Below, piece by piece: positions 32,721 to 42,723 of a stretch of 64,000 nucleotides of DNA. Origin of the DNA: Bacteroidales bacterium (GTDB taxonomy: Bacteria > Bacteroidota > Bacteroidia > Bacteroidales > UBA932). The notes beneath the pieces were generated by a model. It ran no database searches and was not told the DNA's origin. It was given only the letters and a program-made list of their open reading frames with translations. Position numbers and translations under genes: made by a program. The stretch lies in contig JAGBAO010000017.1 in NCBI GenBank assembly GCA_017938925.1, forward strand, positions 1 through 64,000, in the 5' to 3' direction. The first letter of the stretch is position 1; every line of letters begins with the position of its first letter.

Positions 32721-32773
32721 TAACTGCACTAAAACAGAGCGCCTGGGCGTTTGCAGCTCCGAATGCTATGCCG
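32721..32773. repeat. Dispersed repeat, copy 2 (right end of the putative island)
   Basis: TAACTGCACTAAAA (14 bases), CAGAGCGCC, and a 35-base block (32739-32773) match 7487-7500, 7503-7511 and 7524-7558. The inner hairpin of copy 1 is missing. It lies between the diverging abiE and addB genes. The matching orientation with copy 1 makes the two direct repeats that bracket 25 kb. Confidence 0.8.
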
Positions 32774-32798
32774 CAACTTTTTTTCTCCTGTGCTACAC

Positions 32799-32825
32799 TT
32801 TGGCAAAAGAACATGCTATCTTTGC
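32799..32825 (+). promoter_or_regulatory. Promoter of the addB-addA operon
   Basis: TTTGG (32799-32803) and TATCTTTGC (32817-32825). The spacing is 14 bases, shorter than the consensus, so the -7 element is the firmer part. The ATG follows 19 bases later. Confidence 0.55.
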
Positions 32826-32843
32826 AAGGAAATAAAGATAGTT

Positions 32844-35783
32844 ATGACGCCATTCTTAAAACAGGTCGCCGACCATTATTATAATATAGGTGATATCAGC
32901 AGCAGGTGCTTCGTGTTCCCGAACCGTCGTTCGATGGTCTTCTTCTGCAAGTACCTGTGCGAAGCCGTCAAGGGGAATTCCCCAGTGGTGGCTCCAGCAA
33001 TGCTTACCATAAATGACCTCTTTTATAAGGCGGCAGGCCTGGTGTCCTCCGACCGTGTGAGACTCCTTCTCGAACTGTATGACTGTTACAGGGAGCTCAA
33101 TCCTATGGCTGAGTCTCTGGATGAGTTCATCTTCTGGGGTGATGTCATTCTGGGAGACTTCGACGATGTTGACAAGTATCTTGTGGATGCGAAGCAGTTA
33201 TTCACCAATGTCGCTGACTATAAATCTCTTCAGGACACTTTCGAATATCTGACTGAGACTCAGAGAAAGGCGATCGAGGGTTTTCTCAGTCATTTCAACG
33301 AACTCTCCGGAAAGCTTACTGTCGATATCGGCAGCGACAGGAATGAGATCAAGAGACGGTTTCTTCAGATATGGAACATTCTTCTCCCGCTGTATGAGAG
33401 ATTCCGCGAGTCGCTCAGTGCCAAGGGAATGGCCTATGAAGGAATGGTGTATAGGAAACTGGCGGAAAACTTAAGGTCAGGTGCAGTCGAAGATGTCTTC
33501 AAGGGAGTGTTTTCCGAAAAGGTTTCCTTCGTATTCGTAGGACTAAATGCCTTGAATGAGTGTGAGAAGGCTCTTCTGAGGAAACTCCGCGATTCCTCCA
33601 AGGCTGAGTTCTGCTGGGACTGGTCTGGAAAGATGATTCAGGATCCTCAGAACAGGTCCTCGTTCTTTATGGCTGATAATGTGAATGAGTTCAGGCAGGC
33701 ATTCACTCTTGATGCCCAGGGACTTTGTGTCCCGAAAATCAAGGTGGTCAGCGTGTCGTCCTCTGTCGGCCAGGCAAAGCGTCTGCCTGACATTCTGAAG
33801 AATGTCGCAGATTCCGAAAATGAGGCGATATCGGCTTTGGGCTCGGACTGTGCAGTCGTTCTTCCCGATGAGAATCTTCTTCGCCCTGTGCTTAATTCCA
33901 TTCCGGAGGATATCAAGGATATAAATGTGACCATGGGCCTTCCGATGACGGGAAGTCTGTTCCACTCCCTCATGTCTGATGTCGCTTCCATCCAGCTGCA
34001 TTCTCTTTTTCGCAATGGTATGTGGTATTTCTATCACAAGCAGGTCTGGGACCTGTTCTCCAGCGAGGTGTTCAGAAAGGTTGCCGATGAACAGACCAAG
34101 GAGGTGGTTGCAAGTGTCAGAAAGGATGCAAGGTATTATATACCTCAGAAGGATCTGGTCGGAACTGAACTTCTTAGGGCAGTCTTCAGGCCGGTGGTGA
34201 CCGATCCGAAACTTGCTTCCGCAGCTCAGGTAAGAACCTTTGCGGAATATCAGAAGGAAGTCGTGAGGGCATTCGCTCCTGCACTGGCCGGGGATAGGGA
34301 ACTTGCTCTTGAACTGGAGTTCGCAAAGGAGTATTACAGAAGCGTAAATCTGCTTCAGGAAATTGGCCTTGAGGTGCTTCCGCTGACATATATCCGTCTT
34401 CTCAATCAACTGCTGTCTGCCGTGTCTGTGCCGTTCCGAGGCGAGCCTCTAAGGGGACTCCAGATCATGGGACCTCTGGAAACACGTGCCCTGGATTTCA
34501 GGAATCTGGTCATAATGTCTGCCAATGAGGGTGTCTTCCCGCGCCGCAGCGTGAGTTCTTCATTCATCCCGCCAGAACTCAGACGGGGATTCGGCATGCC
34601 GACGTATGAATATCAGGATGCCGTGTGGGCATACTACTTCTATAGGATGATATCCCGCGCGGAATGTGTCTGGATGCTGGTGGATTCCCGTACGGAAGGC
34701 TTGAAGTCCGGTGAGGAAAGCAGATATATCAAGCAGCTGGAATATCATTTCGGGGTTCCGCTTGAGCGATATGTCGTAAAGTTTGACGGAATGAAGACAG
34801 CTCAGCCGGCAGAGATAGCAAAGACTGAGGAGGATGTGAGGACAATCAGGGAAACTGAACTGTCTGCGACGACTCTGCAGAACTATCTGGCCTGCCCTGC
34901 AAAGTTTTATTATTCCACTGTCAAGGGACTGAAACCTGAAGAGGAGGTTGCCGAATCGCTTGATTACGGAATGTTCGGAACTGTCTATCACGACACCATG
35001 AGGGCCTTGTACTCCTCGGAGGAGGCCATGTCTGTGGACTTCTTCTTCAACGACAGGGAACCGAACGCCGGCCTGAAGGATGAACCGATGAAAGTGATCA
35101 CAAAGGAATATATAAATTCTTGGATACATAGGGAGAAACAGATCCGGGACAAGGTCAAGGCTCTTATCAAGGCACAGCTGAATACGATAGAGGTGTCCGG
35201 AAGAAACCTTGTTGTGGCAGATGTCATCGTGAAGTATGTGATAGAGACTCTCAACAGGGATCTGGAGCTTCTGGGAAACTCGGACAGGGGAACCTTGGAG
35301 ATTCTCGGCCGTGAGGTCAAGGTGAAGGGGGAGTTCTGCGGCCAGAAGTTCAAGGGATTCATAGACAGGCTGGACAGCCTGCAGGAAGGCCATGTGAGGG
35401 TGGTGGACTATAAGACCGGAAAGGTGCTTGAGAATGACGAGAATATCGATGATTCCAATGCAGAGGAGATCGCAGATATGATATTTGCTCCTGAAACAAA
35501 GGAGAGGCCGAAGATTGCCCTGCAGTTCTATATATATGACATGCTTCTGAAGCAGAAGTCCTGGATGGAAGGTAAGGAGATATCAAACTGCGTATATTCT
35601 ACAGCGCACCTTTTCAAGGCTCCTCCTGTGACCGTCCCCCTGAGCCGGAAATTCTATGATGCAGTTTCGGAGCGTCTTGAGACCATGCTCGGGGAAATGT
35701 ATGATACGGAAATCCCGTTCAGGAGAACGGATGATGAAAAGGCCTGTGCCTATTGTGACTTCAAGATGATATGCGGACGATGA
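32844..35783 (+). CDS. addB: AddB-like PD-(D/E)XK nuclease subunit
   Basis: This 979-residue subunit of the AddAB-type helicase-nuclease is for repair of double-strand breaks. The N-terminal inactive helicase half opens with FPNRRSMVFFCKYL. The C-terminal nuclease has the PD-(D/E)XK core with RVVDYKTGKVLEN at about residue 860, and the protein ends with CAYCDFKMICGR, part of the Cys set that holds an iron-sulfur cluster in AddB (an upstream Cys lies in YLACPAKFYYSTVKG). The start at 32844 was chosen because an in-frame ATG at 32751 lies within the repeat and upstream of the promoter. It overlaps addA by ATGA. Confidence 0.88.
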   Translation: MTPFLKQVADHYYNIGDISSRCFVFPNRRSMVFFCKYLCEAVKGNSPVVAPAMLTINDLFYKAAGLVSSDRVRLLLELYDCYRELNPMAESLDEFIFWGDVILGDFDDVDKYLVDAKQLFTNVADYKSLQDTFEYLTETQRKAIEGFLSHFNELSGKLTVDIGSDRNEIKRRFLQIWNILLPLYERFRESLSAKGMAYEGMVYRKLAENLRSGAVEDVFKGVFSEKVSFVFVGLNALNECEKALLRKLRDSSKAEFCWDWSGKMIQDPQNRSSFFMADNVNEFRQAFTLDAQGLCVPKIKVVSVSSSVGQAKRLPDILKNVADSENEAISALGSDCAVVLPDENLLRPVLNSIPEDIKDINVTMGLPMTGSLFHSLMSDVASIQLHSLFRNGMWYFYHKQVWDLFSSEVFRKVADEQTKEVVASVRKDARYYIPQKDLVGTELLRAVFRPVVTDPKLASAAQVRTFAEYQKEVVRAFAPALAGDRELALELEFAKEYYRSVNLLQEIGLEVLPLTYIRLLNQLLSAVSVPFRGEPLRGLQIMGPLETRALDFRNLVIMSANEGVFPRRSVSSSFIPPELRRGFGMPTYEYQDAVWAYYFYRMISRAECVWMLVDSRTEGLKSGEESRYIKQLEYHFGVPLERYVVKFDGMKTAQPAEIAKTEEDVRTIRETELSATTLQNYLACPAKFYYSTVKGLKPEEEVAESLDYGMFGTVYHDTMRALYSSEEAMSVDFFFNDREPNAGLKDEPMKVITKEYINSWIHREKQIRDKVKALIKAQLNTIEVSGRNLVVADVIVKYVIETLNRDLELLGNSDRGTLEILGREVKVKGEFCGQKFKGFIDRLDSLQEGHVRVVDYKTGKVLENDENIDDSNAEEIADMIFAPETKERPKIALQFYIYDMLLKQKSWMEGKEISNCVYSTAHLFKAPPVTVPLSRKFYDAVSERLETMLGEMYDTEIPFRRTDDEKACAYCDFKMICGR

Positions 35784-38700
35784 AAAGTAACCTACAGATA
35801 ATGAAGGCCTCGGCAGGTTCGGGAAAGACCTATACGCTGGCACGTAAATATATAAGCCTTCTGCTTGAAAGCCCGGACAGGTATGCATACAGGCATATTC
35901 TTGCAGTGACATTCACCAATAAGGCGACTGATGAGATGAAGAGCAGGATTCTCAAGGAACTCCATGTGCTCGCGACAGATCCTGCTGCCTCGGATTATCA
36001 CGGTTTCTTTGTGCCGGAAAGGATTCCGACAGATTCGGACCTGCGTGAGAAGGCCCGTGCCGTGTTGAGCGACATGCTTCATGACTACAGTGCCTTTGCT
36101 GTCAGCACCATAGACCGTTTCTTTCAGCAGACCCTGAAGGCATTTTCCAGGGAGATAGGTCAGTTTGCCTCATATCAGGTGGAGCTGGACAAGGATTCCC
36201 TTGTGGCAGAGAGTGTCGACCGTGTGCTGGATTCGCTCACTGAAGAGGATTCCAGCCTGCTTTCATGGCTCACCGAGAACGTTCTCGAACAGATCGAGAT
36301 GGGTGGCAGATACAGCATGGATGCCAATCTTCTGGATATGGCCAAGCGGCTCAAGTCGGTTCAGCGTCAGGAGGTGATGGAGAGTTGCGGTATGAATGAT
36401 GACAAGGAATATCCTAAAGATGAACTGATGAAGATCAGGGAGGAGTGTCGCAGGATAGTGGCTTCGTTCACTTCCGCTGTGCGGGACAAGGCTGCGGCGG
36501 CTCTCAGGATAATGACTGAGGCAGGAGTGGACCCTGCTGAGAGTAACAGGGGTTTTCTCAAGGCCCTTGACGTGTATGCAAGGCTGGAAGACGGTGACAG
36601 GGTGGAGGCTCCGACGCCTTCCTTCATGTCCAAGGCTCTTGACAGCGGTCAGTGGTTTTCCAGGTCAAAGGCGAAAACACTGCTCAAGAAGGTAAGTCCT
36701 TTCCTGGAGGCCCCTCTGGAGGATTTCTGTGAACTTTTCGGTAAGGACTTCAAAGTGTATAACACAGCTCTCATACTTGATAATCAATTGTATGGACTAG
36801 GTGTGTCCGGCGAACTGAGCCGTGCGTTCAAGGAACTGATGAAGGAGAAGAATGTCCTGTGCATAGATGATTCGAACACGATTCTGCGTGATATAATAGA
36901 CAAGTCTGATGCTCCTTTTGTATATGAGAAGCTTGGAGTCCGCTATGAACATTTCCTGCTTGACGAGTTTCAGGATACGGCGGGAGTCCAGTGGAGCAAC
37001 TTCAGGGCGCTCCTTCGTGAAAGCGATTCTAACGGAAGGGATAATCTTATCGTGGGTGATGTCAAGCAGAGCATATACAGATGGAGGGGCTCTGACTGGA
37101 AGTTGCTTGATGAGACTGTGCCTGCGGAATTTCCGGATCACGAAGTCAAGGTGCTTGACACCAATTACAGAAGCCTGGCCAACATAGTGAATTTCAACAA
37201 CTGCTTCTTTGCCTCTGCGGCTCAGATCCTCGATGCTATGGACGAAGCAGGTGATGATGGCCCGATGGCAAGGATATATTCGGATGTGAGGCAGAAAGTC
37301 GGGAAGCGGTCGGATGCTGCCGGAAGTGTGAGCCTGACTTTCTGTGAAAGGGACAAAGAACTGTTCCAGGTGCTGGATTCAGTACGGAATGCCGTCGAAC
37401 ATGGTGCGAAACTCTCGGAGATTGCAGTTCTTGTGAGGAGCAATGCAATAGGTGAAGCTGTAGCTTCTTACCTGATTGATAATGGAGTGGCAGTCATCAC
37501 GGATGACTCCCTGCGTGTCAGGAGTTCGGTCACTGTCAGGCGCATCGTCTCTCTGATGTCTTATGTGGACAATCCTCAGGATACGGTGAACGGATACCTT
37601 GCAGGAACACTCGACATATCGGTGCCGGACGGCAGCACAAGTCTGATGGATCTTGCGGAAACCATATTCCGAAACCTTAAGGAAAAGGACGAGGATGGCA
37701 TCTGGAAGGGAGAGGTGCTTCATGTCCAGTCATTTATGGATCATCTTCAGGACTATGTCTCGACGGAAGGAAACAGCCTGAGAGGCTTCCTGAAACATTG
37801 GGAGGAACAGAATCCCTCGATCAGTTCCCCTTCTTCCGGAGAAAGTGTCCGTGTGATGACCATCCATAAATCCAAGGGACTGGACTTCCCGTATGTGATA
37901 ATTCCTTTTGTGGAGAATATAACCCTATACAAGGCCGGGAAATACTGGTGTGCTCCTGATCTGGAAGGAACTTCTCTGTCCGGAGTTGCTGACGGAGTCT
38001 ATGATGTGACTCTTTCCAAGTCATCGGAGAACACCCTTTTTGCAGATGACTATGCCAAGGAAAGCTTTCTCCAGCAGGTGGATAACATCAATACCATATA
38101 TGTAGCTATGACCAGGGCTGCCTTGGGAATGCATCTTATAGCCAAGACACCTTCCGCCAAATGTCTGAAGGCCGTGGAAGCCGGTGACGTCACTCAGTTC
38201 TCGGATTTCTCACAGTTCCTGTACTGGTTTGCAAGTGCCTCTTGCCTGGGAGGAGACGTCCCTGGAAATAATGAGCTGGTCCCTCCATTCAGTGTCAGGA
38301 GAATTGCGGCGGAGGACGGAAGCGAATATTTCGAGGTAGGAGAAATCGTGGATTTTTCTGCTCATAGGAAATCCAGGACAGGGGAGCCGGATGCCTTCCC
38401 GATCTGTTTCGGAGATGAACTTCCGTCGATCCCTTTGAATCCGGTCGAAGATGAATCCGGTGAGGATGTACGTGAAAGAGGACGTCTGAAGTTCTCCGCG
38501 GATTCCATAGACTTCTTTTCAGAGGATGGTCATGCCGGAATCGCGGCCTCAAACAGAATAAGAGGAGTGGTGCTCCATGATGTGCTTTCGATGATGAAGG
38601 TGCCGGAAGACCTGGACAAGGCGGTGAATGCTTTTGTCGAGAGGGGAGATCTCACCATGCAGGAAGGAGCGGAGGTCAGCAGCCTGCTTAAGGAACGTCT

Positions 38701-38980
38701 GGCCCGGGTGAGCGGTCGCGGATGGTTCAATGCCTCAGACACCGAAATCCTGAATGAAACGTCTCTCATTGATTCGGATGGAACTATATGCCGTCCAGAC
38801 AGGGTGGTGATAAGAGATGGACGTGTCGTCATCATAGACTACAAGTTCGGAGAGCATCGTCCGGGATATGAAAGACAGATGAAGAAATATGCCGGAATAT
38901 GGAAAAGTATGGGCTATGAGCACGTAGAAGCCTTCCTGTGGTATGTGCAGAATGGTGAGGTGAAGGAGGTCGCCATCTGA
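35780..38980 (+). CDS. addA: AddA-like UvrD/Rep helicase with C-terminal nuclease
   Basis: This 1066-residue helicase-nuclease has Walker A KASAGSGKTYTLARK (motif I), LLDEFQDT (motif II), VGDVKQSIYRWRGSDW (motif III), and HKSKGLDFPYVIIPF followed by YVAMTRA (motifs V-VI). A RecB-type nuclease at the end has VVIIDYKFGEHRPGYERQMKKY (its catalytic Asp and Lys lie in DYKFG). It acts with AddB in resection and recombination. ATG 35780 overlaps the addB stop, a typical coupling. Confidence 0.92.
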   Translation: MKSNLQIMKASAGSGKTYTLARKYISLLLESPDRYAYRHILAVTFTNKATDEMKSRILKELHVLATDPAASDYHGFFVPERIPTDSDLREKARAVLSDMLHDYSAFAVSTIDRFFQQTLKAFSREIGQFASYQVELDKDSLVAESVDRVLDSLTEEDSSLLSWLTENVLEQIEMGGRYSMDANLLDMAKRLKSVQRQEVMESCGMNDDKEYPKDELMKIREECRRIVASFTSAVRDKAAAALRIMTEAGVDPAESNRGFLKALDVYARLEDGDRVEAPTPSFMSKALDSGQWFSRSKAKTLLKKVSPFLEAPLEDFCELFGKDFKVYNTALILDNQLYGLGVSGELSRAFKELMKEKNVLCIDDSNTILRDIIDKSDAPFVYEKLGVRYEHFLLDEFQDTAGVQWSNFRALLRESDSNGRDNLIVGDVKQSIYRWRGSDWKLLDETVPAEFPDHEVKVLDTNYRSLANIVNFNNCFFASAAQILDAMDEAGDDGPMARIYSDVRQKVGKRSDAAGSVSLTFCERDKELFQVLDSVRNAVEHGAKLSEIAVLVRSNAIGEAVASYLIDNGVAVITDDSLRVRSSVTVRRIVSLMSYVDNPQDTVNGYLAGTLDISVPDGSTSLMDLAETIFRNLKEKDEDGIWKGEVLHVQSFMDHLQDYVSTEGNSLRGFLKHWEEQNPSISSPSSGESVRVMTIHKSKGLDFPYVIIPFVENITLYKAGKYWCAPDLEGTSLSGVADGVYDVTLSKSSENTLFADDYAKESFLQQVDNINTIYVAMTRAALGMHLIAKTPSAKCLKAVEAGDVTQFSDFSQFLYWFASASCLGGDVPGNNELVPPFSVRRIAAEDGSEYFEVGEIVDFSAHRKSRTGEPDAFPICFGDELPSIPLNPVEDESGEDVRERGRLKFSADSIDFFSEDGHAGIAASNRIRGVVLHDVLSMMKVPEDLDKAVNAFVERGDLTMQEGAEVSSLLKERLARVSGRGWFNASDTEILNETSLIDSDGTICRPDRVVIRDGRVVIIDYKFGEHRPGYERQMKKYAGIWKSMGYEHVEAFLWYVQNGEVKEVAI

Positions 38981-39001
38981 TGGCTTAATCCAAATATTTT
39001 G

Positions 39002-39010
39002 TATATTTGC
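39002..39010 (+). promoter_or_regulatory. -7 element upstream of the DUF4290-ftsK operon
   Basis: TATATTTGC matches TAnnTTTGC; a -33 element is not clear. The leader to the ATG at 39070 is about 55 bases, with GAGGAGAACA directly before the start. Confidence 0.55.
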
Positions 39011-39069
39011 AAGTTGTGCGGCCGAAGGCTGACGATGATATGAATAACATCAAATAGAAGAGGAGAACA

Positions 39070-39726
39070 ATGGAAACGAACGATACCTGCAAACTGCTTT
39101 ACAACACGGAGAGAGTGACACTTCACATTCCTGAATACGGACGTAATGTCCAGAAGATGGTGGCTTATCTCAAGACCATCGAGGATCGTGAAAAGAGAAA
39201 CGAGCAGGCCAGGGCTATAATCAAGGTCATGGAGATTCTGAATCCTGCTGTTCATCTTCAGGAAAATTATGAGCAGAAGCTTTGGGACCATCTTTATATC
39301 ATCGCAGACTTCGAACTCGATGTGGATTCGCCATATCCTATGCCTGAAAGAGAGAGTCTCAATACCCGTCCTGAACCGGTTCCGATCGAGAAGAAGCCGA
39401 TCAAGGCATCCCATTATGGAAGGAATATCGAGAATATGATCGATCTGGTTGCCCAGAAGGAGGATGGGGAACAGAAGACCTCGATGATACGCACCCTTGC
39501 AGTATATATGAGGCAGCAGTATCTGATCTGGAACAAGGACACCGTGAGTGATGAAACAATATTCCAGGATATAGAGAAGCTTTCTGAATATAGGATTAAG
39601 GTTCCGGAAGGACTCCAGCTCAGCAAGGTTCAGCATGAGGCGGGATTCAACAGGTCAGGACAGAACAGGTTCAAGGGTCAGAATCAGAAGAGGAACAATC
39701 AGAAAATGAGGAAACAGCATAAGTAG
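39070..39726 (+). CDS. DUF4290 protein
   Basis: This 218-residue soluble protein belongs to DUF4290, a family of unknown function found in Bacteroidetes. The start (CKLLYNTERVTLHIPEYGRN) and the repeated phrase HYGRNIENMIDLV give it away. Two similar halves (YGRNVQKMVAYLKTIEDREKR and YGRNIENMIDLVAQKEDGE) suggest an internal duplication. The C-terminal 25 residues are basic and Gln/Asn-rich. It is two bases upstream of ftsK, so a role linked to division or DNA is conceivable but not shown. Confidence 0.85.
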   Translation: METNDTCKLLYNTERVTLHIPEYGRNVQKMVAYLKTIEDREKRNEQARAIIKVMEILNPAVHLQENYEQKLWDHLYIIADFELDVDSPYPMPERESLNTRPEPVPIEKKPIKASHYGRNIENMIDLVAQKEDGEQKTSMIRTLAVYMRQQYLIWNKDTVSDETIFQDIEKLSEYRIKVPEGLQLSKVQHEAGFNRSGQNRFKGQNQKRNNQKMRKQHK

Positions 39727-39727
39727 G

Positions 39728-42196
39728 ATGGCAGCAAAGAAAAAAATAAATGATATCCGGATCGATGAGGACAAGAAGTCCACGATTCTGAAATACTCAG
39801 GAATTGCGGTTCTTGTGTTTGCACTGTTCAGTCTTGTGGCAGTGCTTTCTTATCTTTTCACGTGGCAGGCGGACCAGAGCCTGATGAGCCATCCCGACAT
39901 GATGGACAAGGGAGTGGAGGTTTCCAACTGGGCTGGAAAGCTTGGTTACAGATGGGCTTCGTTCCTGGTTGCGCGCTGCTTCGGTCTGGGAAGCTTTGCG
40001 CTTGTCTTCCTTTTGGGAGCCTGTGCATACAGACTCTATTACTGGAACAGGAGCATCGGCCTGCTCCGTCTGTCATTGCTGGCGATAACCGGTACATTCC
40101 TGTCTTCGCTCTTCCTGTCGTACTGCTCGATTCAGTTTACTGCGGATACCTTCTTCGGAGGCGGTCTCGGTGGTGATGCCGGTCATGCAGTGGTGCTTTG
40201 GATGGAGAATCTGTTCGGTCCGATAGTCTCGGCTCTCATTCTTATAGCTTTGATTGTGGCCTGGATGATCATGGCAAGCGGACGTTTTGCCCATTGGTTT
40301 GCAGCCGTTCAGGAACCGTCGAAGCCTCTTCCTGTTCCCGAGGAACAGGATGAAGCGGAGCAGGATCCTGTCGTTGATGATGAAGGTGGGAATGAAGACG
40401 AATCAGATGGAGGTCATGTCCCTGGTGACGATGTGACTCCTGCCGTGGATGGTGGTTCGGAGGTGGCTGAACCTTCTGATCCTGCACAGGAAGAGGAACC
40501 GCAGACTCCGAAACCTGAAGATGCACCTGATCCTGATCCGGTTGCAGACCCGCAGACAAGCGATGAGGATTTTGAACTGGAAGTTATCGAGGGAGAAAAC
40601 TTTGCGGAGGATATTCAGGAGGAACTTCCCCGTATAGACAACAGATCGGAACTGGAAAGATTTGAATTCCCGTCTCTTGATCTGCTCAAGGACTATGCTG
40701 AAGGCCGGCATAAGGTCAGTCAGCAGGAACTTGACATCAACAATAACCGCATCCGCGCGACTTTGCAGAACTATCGCATTGAGATTGAGAAGGTGACGGC
40801 AGTTGTCGGTCCGACAGTGACTCTTTATAAGGTCGTCCCTGCCCCGGGCGTGCGTGTGGCTGCAATCGAAAATCTTCACAGGGAGATCGCTATGTCCCTT
40901 GGGGCCAGCGGCGTCAGAGTTGTGACGCTCCCGGACAGCGTGGGAATCGAGGTGCCGAACAGCACACCGTCAATCGTGCCTCTCAAGTTCATGCTTAACG
41001 ATGACTCATTCCGTAACAGCACGGCAGAACTGCCGGTGGCTATCGGATATACCATAACCCAGGAAGTCAAGACCTTTGACCTTACGGATGCTCCACACCT
41101 TCTCGTGGCCGGTGCTACGAAGCAGGGTAAGTCTGTGGGACTGAATGTGATAATATCATCACTTCTCTATGCCAAGCATCCGACAGAGCTCAAGTTTGTC
41201 TTCATAGACCCTAAGATGGTCGAGTTTACCTCATATAACTCCCTTCTCAAGCACTATCTTGCAGTTCTTCCTATGGCGGCAAACGAAGAGGAGGAACGCA
41301 AGAATGCAATCGTCAAGACCCCTAAGCAGGCCGAGCAGATCCTCAATTCGCTCTGCATAGAGATGGATGAACGATATAATCTGCTTGCATCTGCCGGCGT
41401 GAATGACTTCAAGCTGTATAATGAGAAATATAAGGACCGCCATCTCCTTCCGACAGACGGACATAAGTTCCTTCCATATCTGGTGGTTGTAATCGATGAG
41501 TACGCTGACCTTATCATGGCCGGAGGCCCTGGTCAGGATGCCAAGAAGTCTGCAAAGAACATCGAGGCCTCGATCATCCGTCTGGCTCAGAAGGGCAGGG
41601 CAGCGGGTATCCATGTGATCATTGCAACTCAGCGTCCTTCCGTGAATGTCATCACAGGTCTCATCAAGGCCAACTTCCCTACGAGAATCGCCTTCCGCGT
41701 GCTTTCCGGTGCGGACTCCAAGACCATTCTGGACTCTACGGGAGCGGAGAACCTGATAGGTAAGGGAGATATGCTCTATTATGCCGGAGTCAAGATGGAG
41801 CGAATACAGTGTGCTCTGGTCAGCATGTCTGAAATCAACAAGATAACCAAGTTCATCGGTGACCAGACCGGATGGAAGAAGTGCTGCAACACTCCGTATT
41901 ATCTTCCTATGCCGGAGTCCCAGGATGGTGAATCCGGTGGTGGTACTATCGATATGCAGAACATCGATCCTCTCTTTGAGGATGCTGCGCGCATGGTCGT
42001 GAACACCCGGAAAGGCTCGACCTCCGATCTTCAGAGAAGGCTTGGCATGGGATATGCGAGGGCAGGAAGGGTTATGGACCAGCTTGAGGCGGCAGGCATC
42101 GTCGGCCCGCAGGAGGGATCCAAGCCTCGTCAGGTACTCGTCACCGATATTCTTGAACTGGATGAGATCCTGTCTGCATTTGTAAAGGATAATTAG
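39728..42196 (+). CDS. ftsK: DNA translocase FtsK
   Basis: This 822-residue protein has four N-terminal transmembrane helices (about residues 20-190) and an acidic, Pro-rich linker (residues 200-290). A RecA-like motor follows with Walker A LVAGATKQGKSVGLN (about residue 460), then VVIDEYADLIMAGG and RPSVNVITGLIKANFP. The C-terminal winged-helix gamma domain (STSDLQRRLGMGYARAGRVM) is present. It pumps DNA at the septum and works with Xer at dif. It begins two bases after DUF4290. Confidence 0.95.
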   Translation: MAAKKKINDIRIDEDKKSTILKYSGIAVLVFALFSLVAVLSYLFTWQADQSLMSHPDMMDKGVEVSNWAGKLGYRWASFLVARCFGLGSFALVFLLGACAYRLYYWNRSIGLLRLSLLAITGTFLSSLFLSYCSIQFTADTFFGGGLGGDAGHAVVLWMENLFGPIVSALILIALIVAWMIMASGRFAHWFAAVQEPSKPLPVPEEQDEAEQDPVVDDEGGNEDESDGGHVPGDDVTPAVDGGSEVAEPSDPAQEEEPQTPKPEDAPDPDPVADPQTSDEDFELEVIEGENFAEDIQEELPRIDNRSELERFEFPSLDLLKDYAEGRHKVSQQELDINNNRIRATLQNYRIEIEKVTAVVGPTVTLYKVVPAPGVRVAAIENLHREIAMSLGASGVRVVTLPDSVGIEVPNSTPSIVPLKFMLNDDSFRNSTAELPVAIGYTITQEVKTFDLTDAPHLLVAGATKQGKSVGLNVIISSLLYAKHPTELKFVFIDPKMVEFTSYNSLLKHYLAVLPMAANEEEERKNAIVKTPKQAEQILNSLCIEMDERYNLLASAGVNDFKLYNEKYKDRHLLPTDGHKFLPYLVVVIDEYADLIMAGGPGQDAKKSAKNIEASIIRLAQKGRAAGIHVIIATQRPSVNVITGLIKANFPTRIAFRVLSGADSKTILDSTGAENLIGKGDMLYYAGVKMERIQCALVSMSEINKITKFIGDQTGWKKCCNTPYYLPMPESQDGESGGGTIDMQNIDPLFEDAARMVVNTRKGSTSDLQRRLGMGYARAGRVMDQLEAAGIVGPQEGSKPRQVLVTDILELDEILSAFVKDN

Positions 42197-42210
42197 AATC
42201 AATTCAGCAT

Positions 42211-42723
42211 ATGTCTTTATTGTCAATCTGTCTGTCATGGATAATGTCGGCTGTTGCCCTCCAGCAGCCGTCAGTTCTTGATGCCTTGCGTAGCACATCT
42301 GACTCAGCAAGCATTCAGATTGACTATGAGTTCACAGCCGTGACCTCGGGAATCAGGTCTTTTGGTGATGGCAGGATAGAGCTCCAGGGGAATTCATATC
42401 ATATGAACGGGAACGGAATTGAGATATTCTGTGACGGAAAGACTACATGGATGCTGGATGAACAGGCCAAGGAAGTGATAATTGAATCTGCAGAATCGAA
42501 TTCAGCAGGTTATCTGGCCAACCCGGTCCTTCTTCTTATGAATCTTGAGGAGAATTCTGTCTCATATGACGTTGAGGGAAACCTGATCAGGATTTCGCTT
42601 CCGGACGGCACTCGGCTGGATGTCACCGTCAAGGGTATGAAACCGCTTGAAACAATAAAACCGGAAGCCTTCCGGCCTCCGGTTGAATTCGGTTCTGACT
42701 GGATTGTCACCGACCTCCGTTAG
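42211..42723 (+). CDS. LolA-like outer-membrane lipoprotein carrier
   Basis: This 170-residue exported protein (signal peptide ending near AVAL) has the LolA-type beta fold: SIQIDYEFTAVTSG, GIEIFCDGKTTWMLDEQAKEV and PDGTRLDVTVKGMK. Such proteins ferry lipoproteins through the periplasm, or act as related outer-membrane factors. It follows ftsK by 14 bases, an arrangement often seen in Bacteroidetes. The stop codons of this gene and the converging esterase overlap. Confidence 0.75.
   Translation: MSLLSICLSWIMSAVALQQPSVLDALRSTSDSASIQIDYEFTAVTSGIRSFGDGRIELQGNSYHMNGNGIEIFCDGKTTWMLDEQAKEVIIESAESNSAGYLANPVLLLMNLEENSVSYDVEGNLIRISLPDGTRLDVTVKGMKPLETIKPEAFRPPVEFGSDWIVTDLR

Noticed and set aside
32632-32814. 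61-residue N-terminal extension of the AbiEi antitoxin
   Set aside because: The stretch contains the promoter of the operon and part of the dispersed repeat; the family's N-terminus starts at 32631.
33543-34409. 288-codon minus-strand frame over addB
   Set aside because: It lies opposite a complete and well-recognised gene and has no family features of its own.
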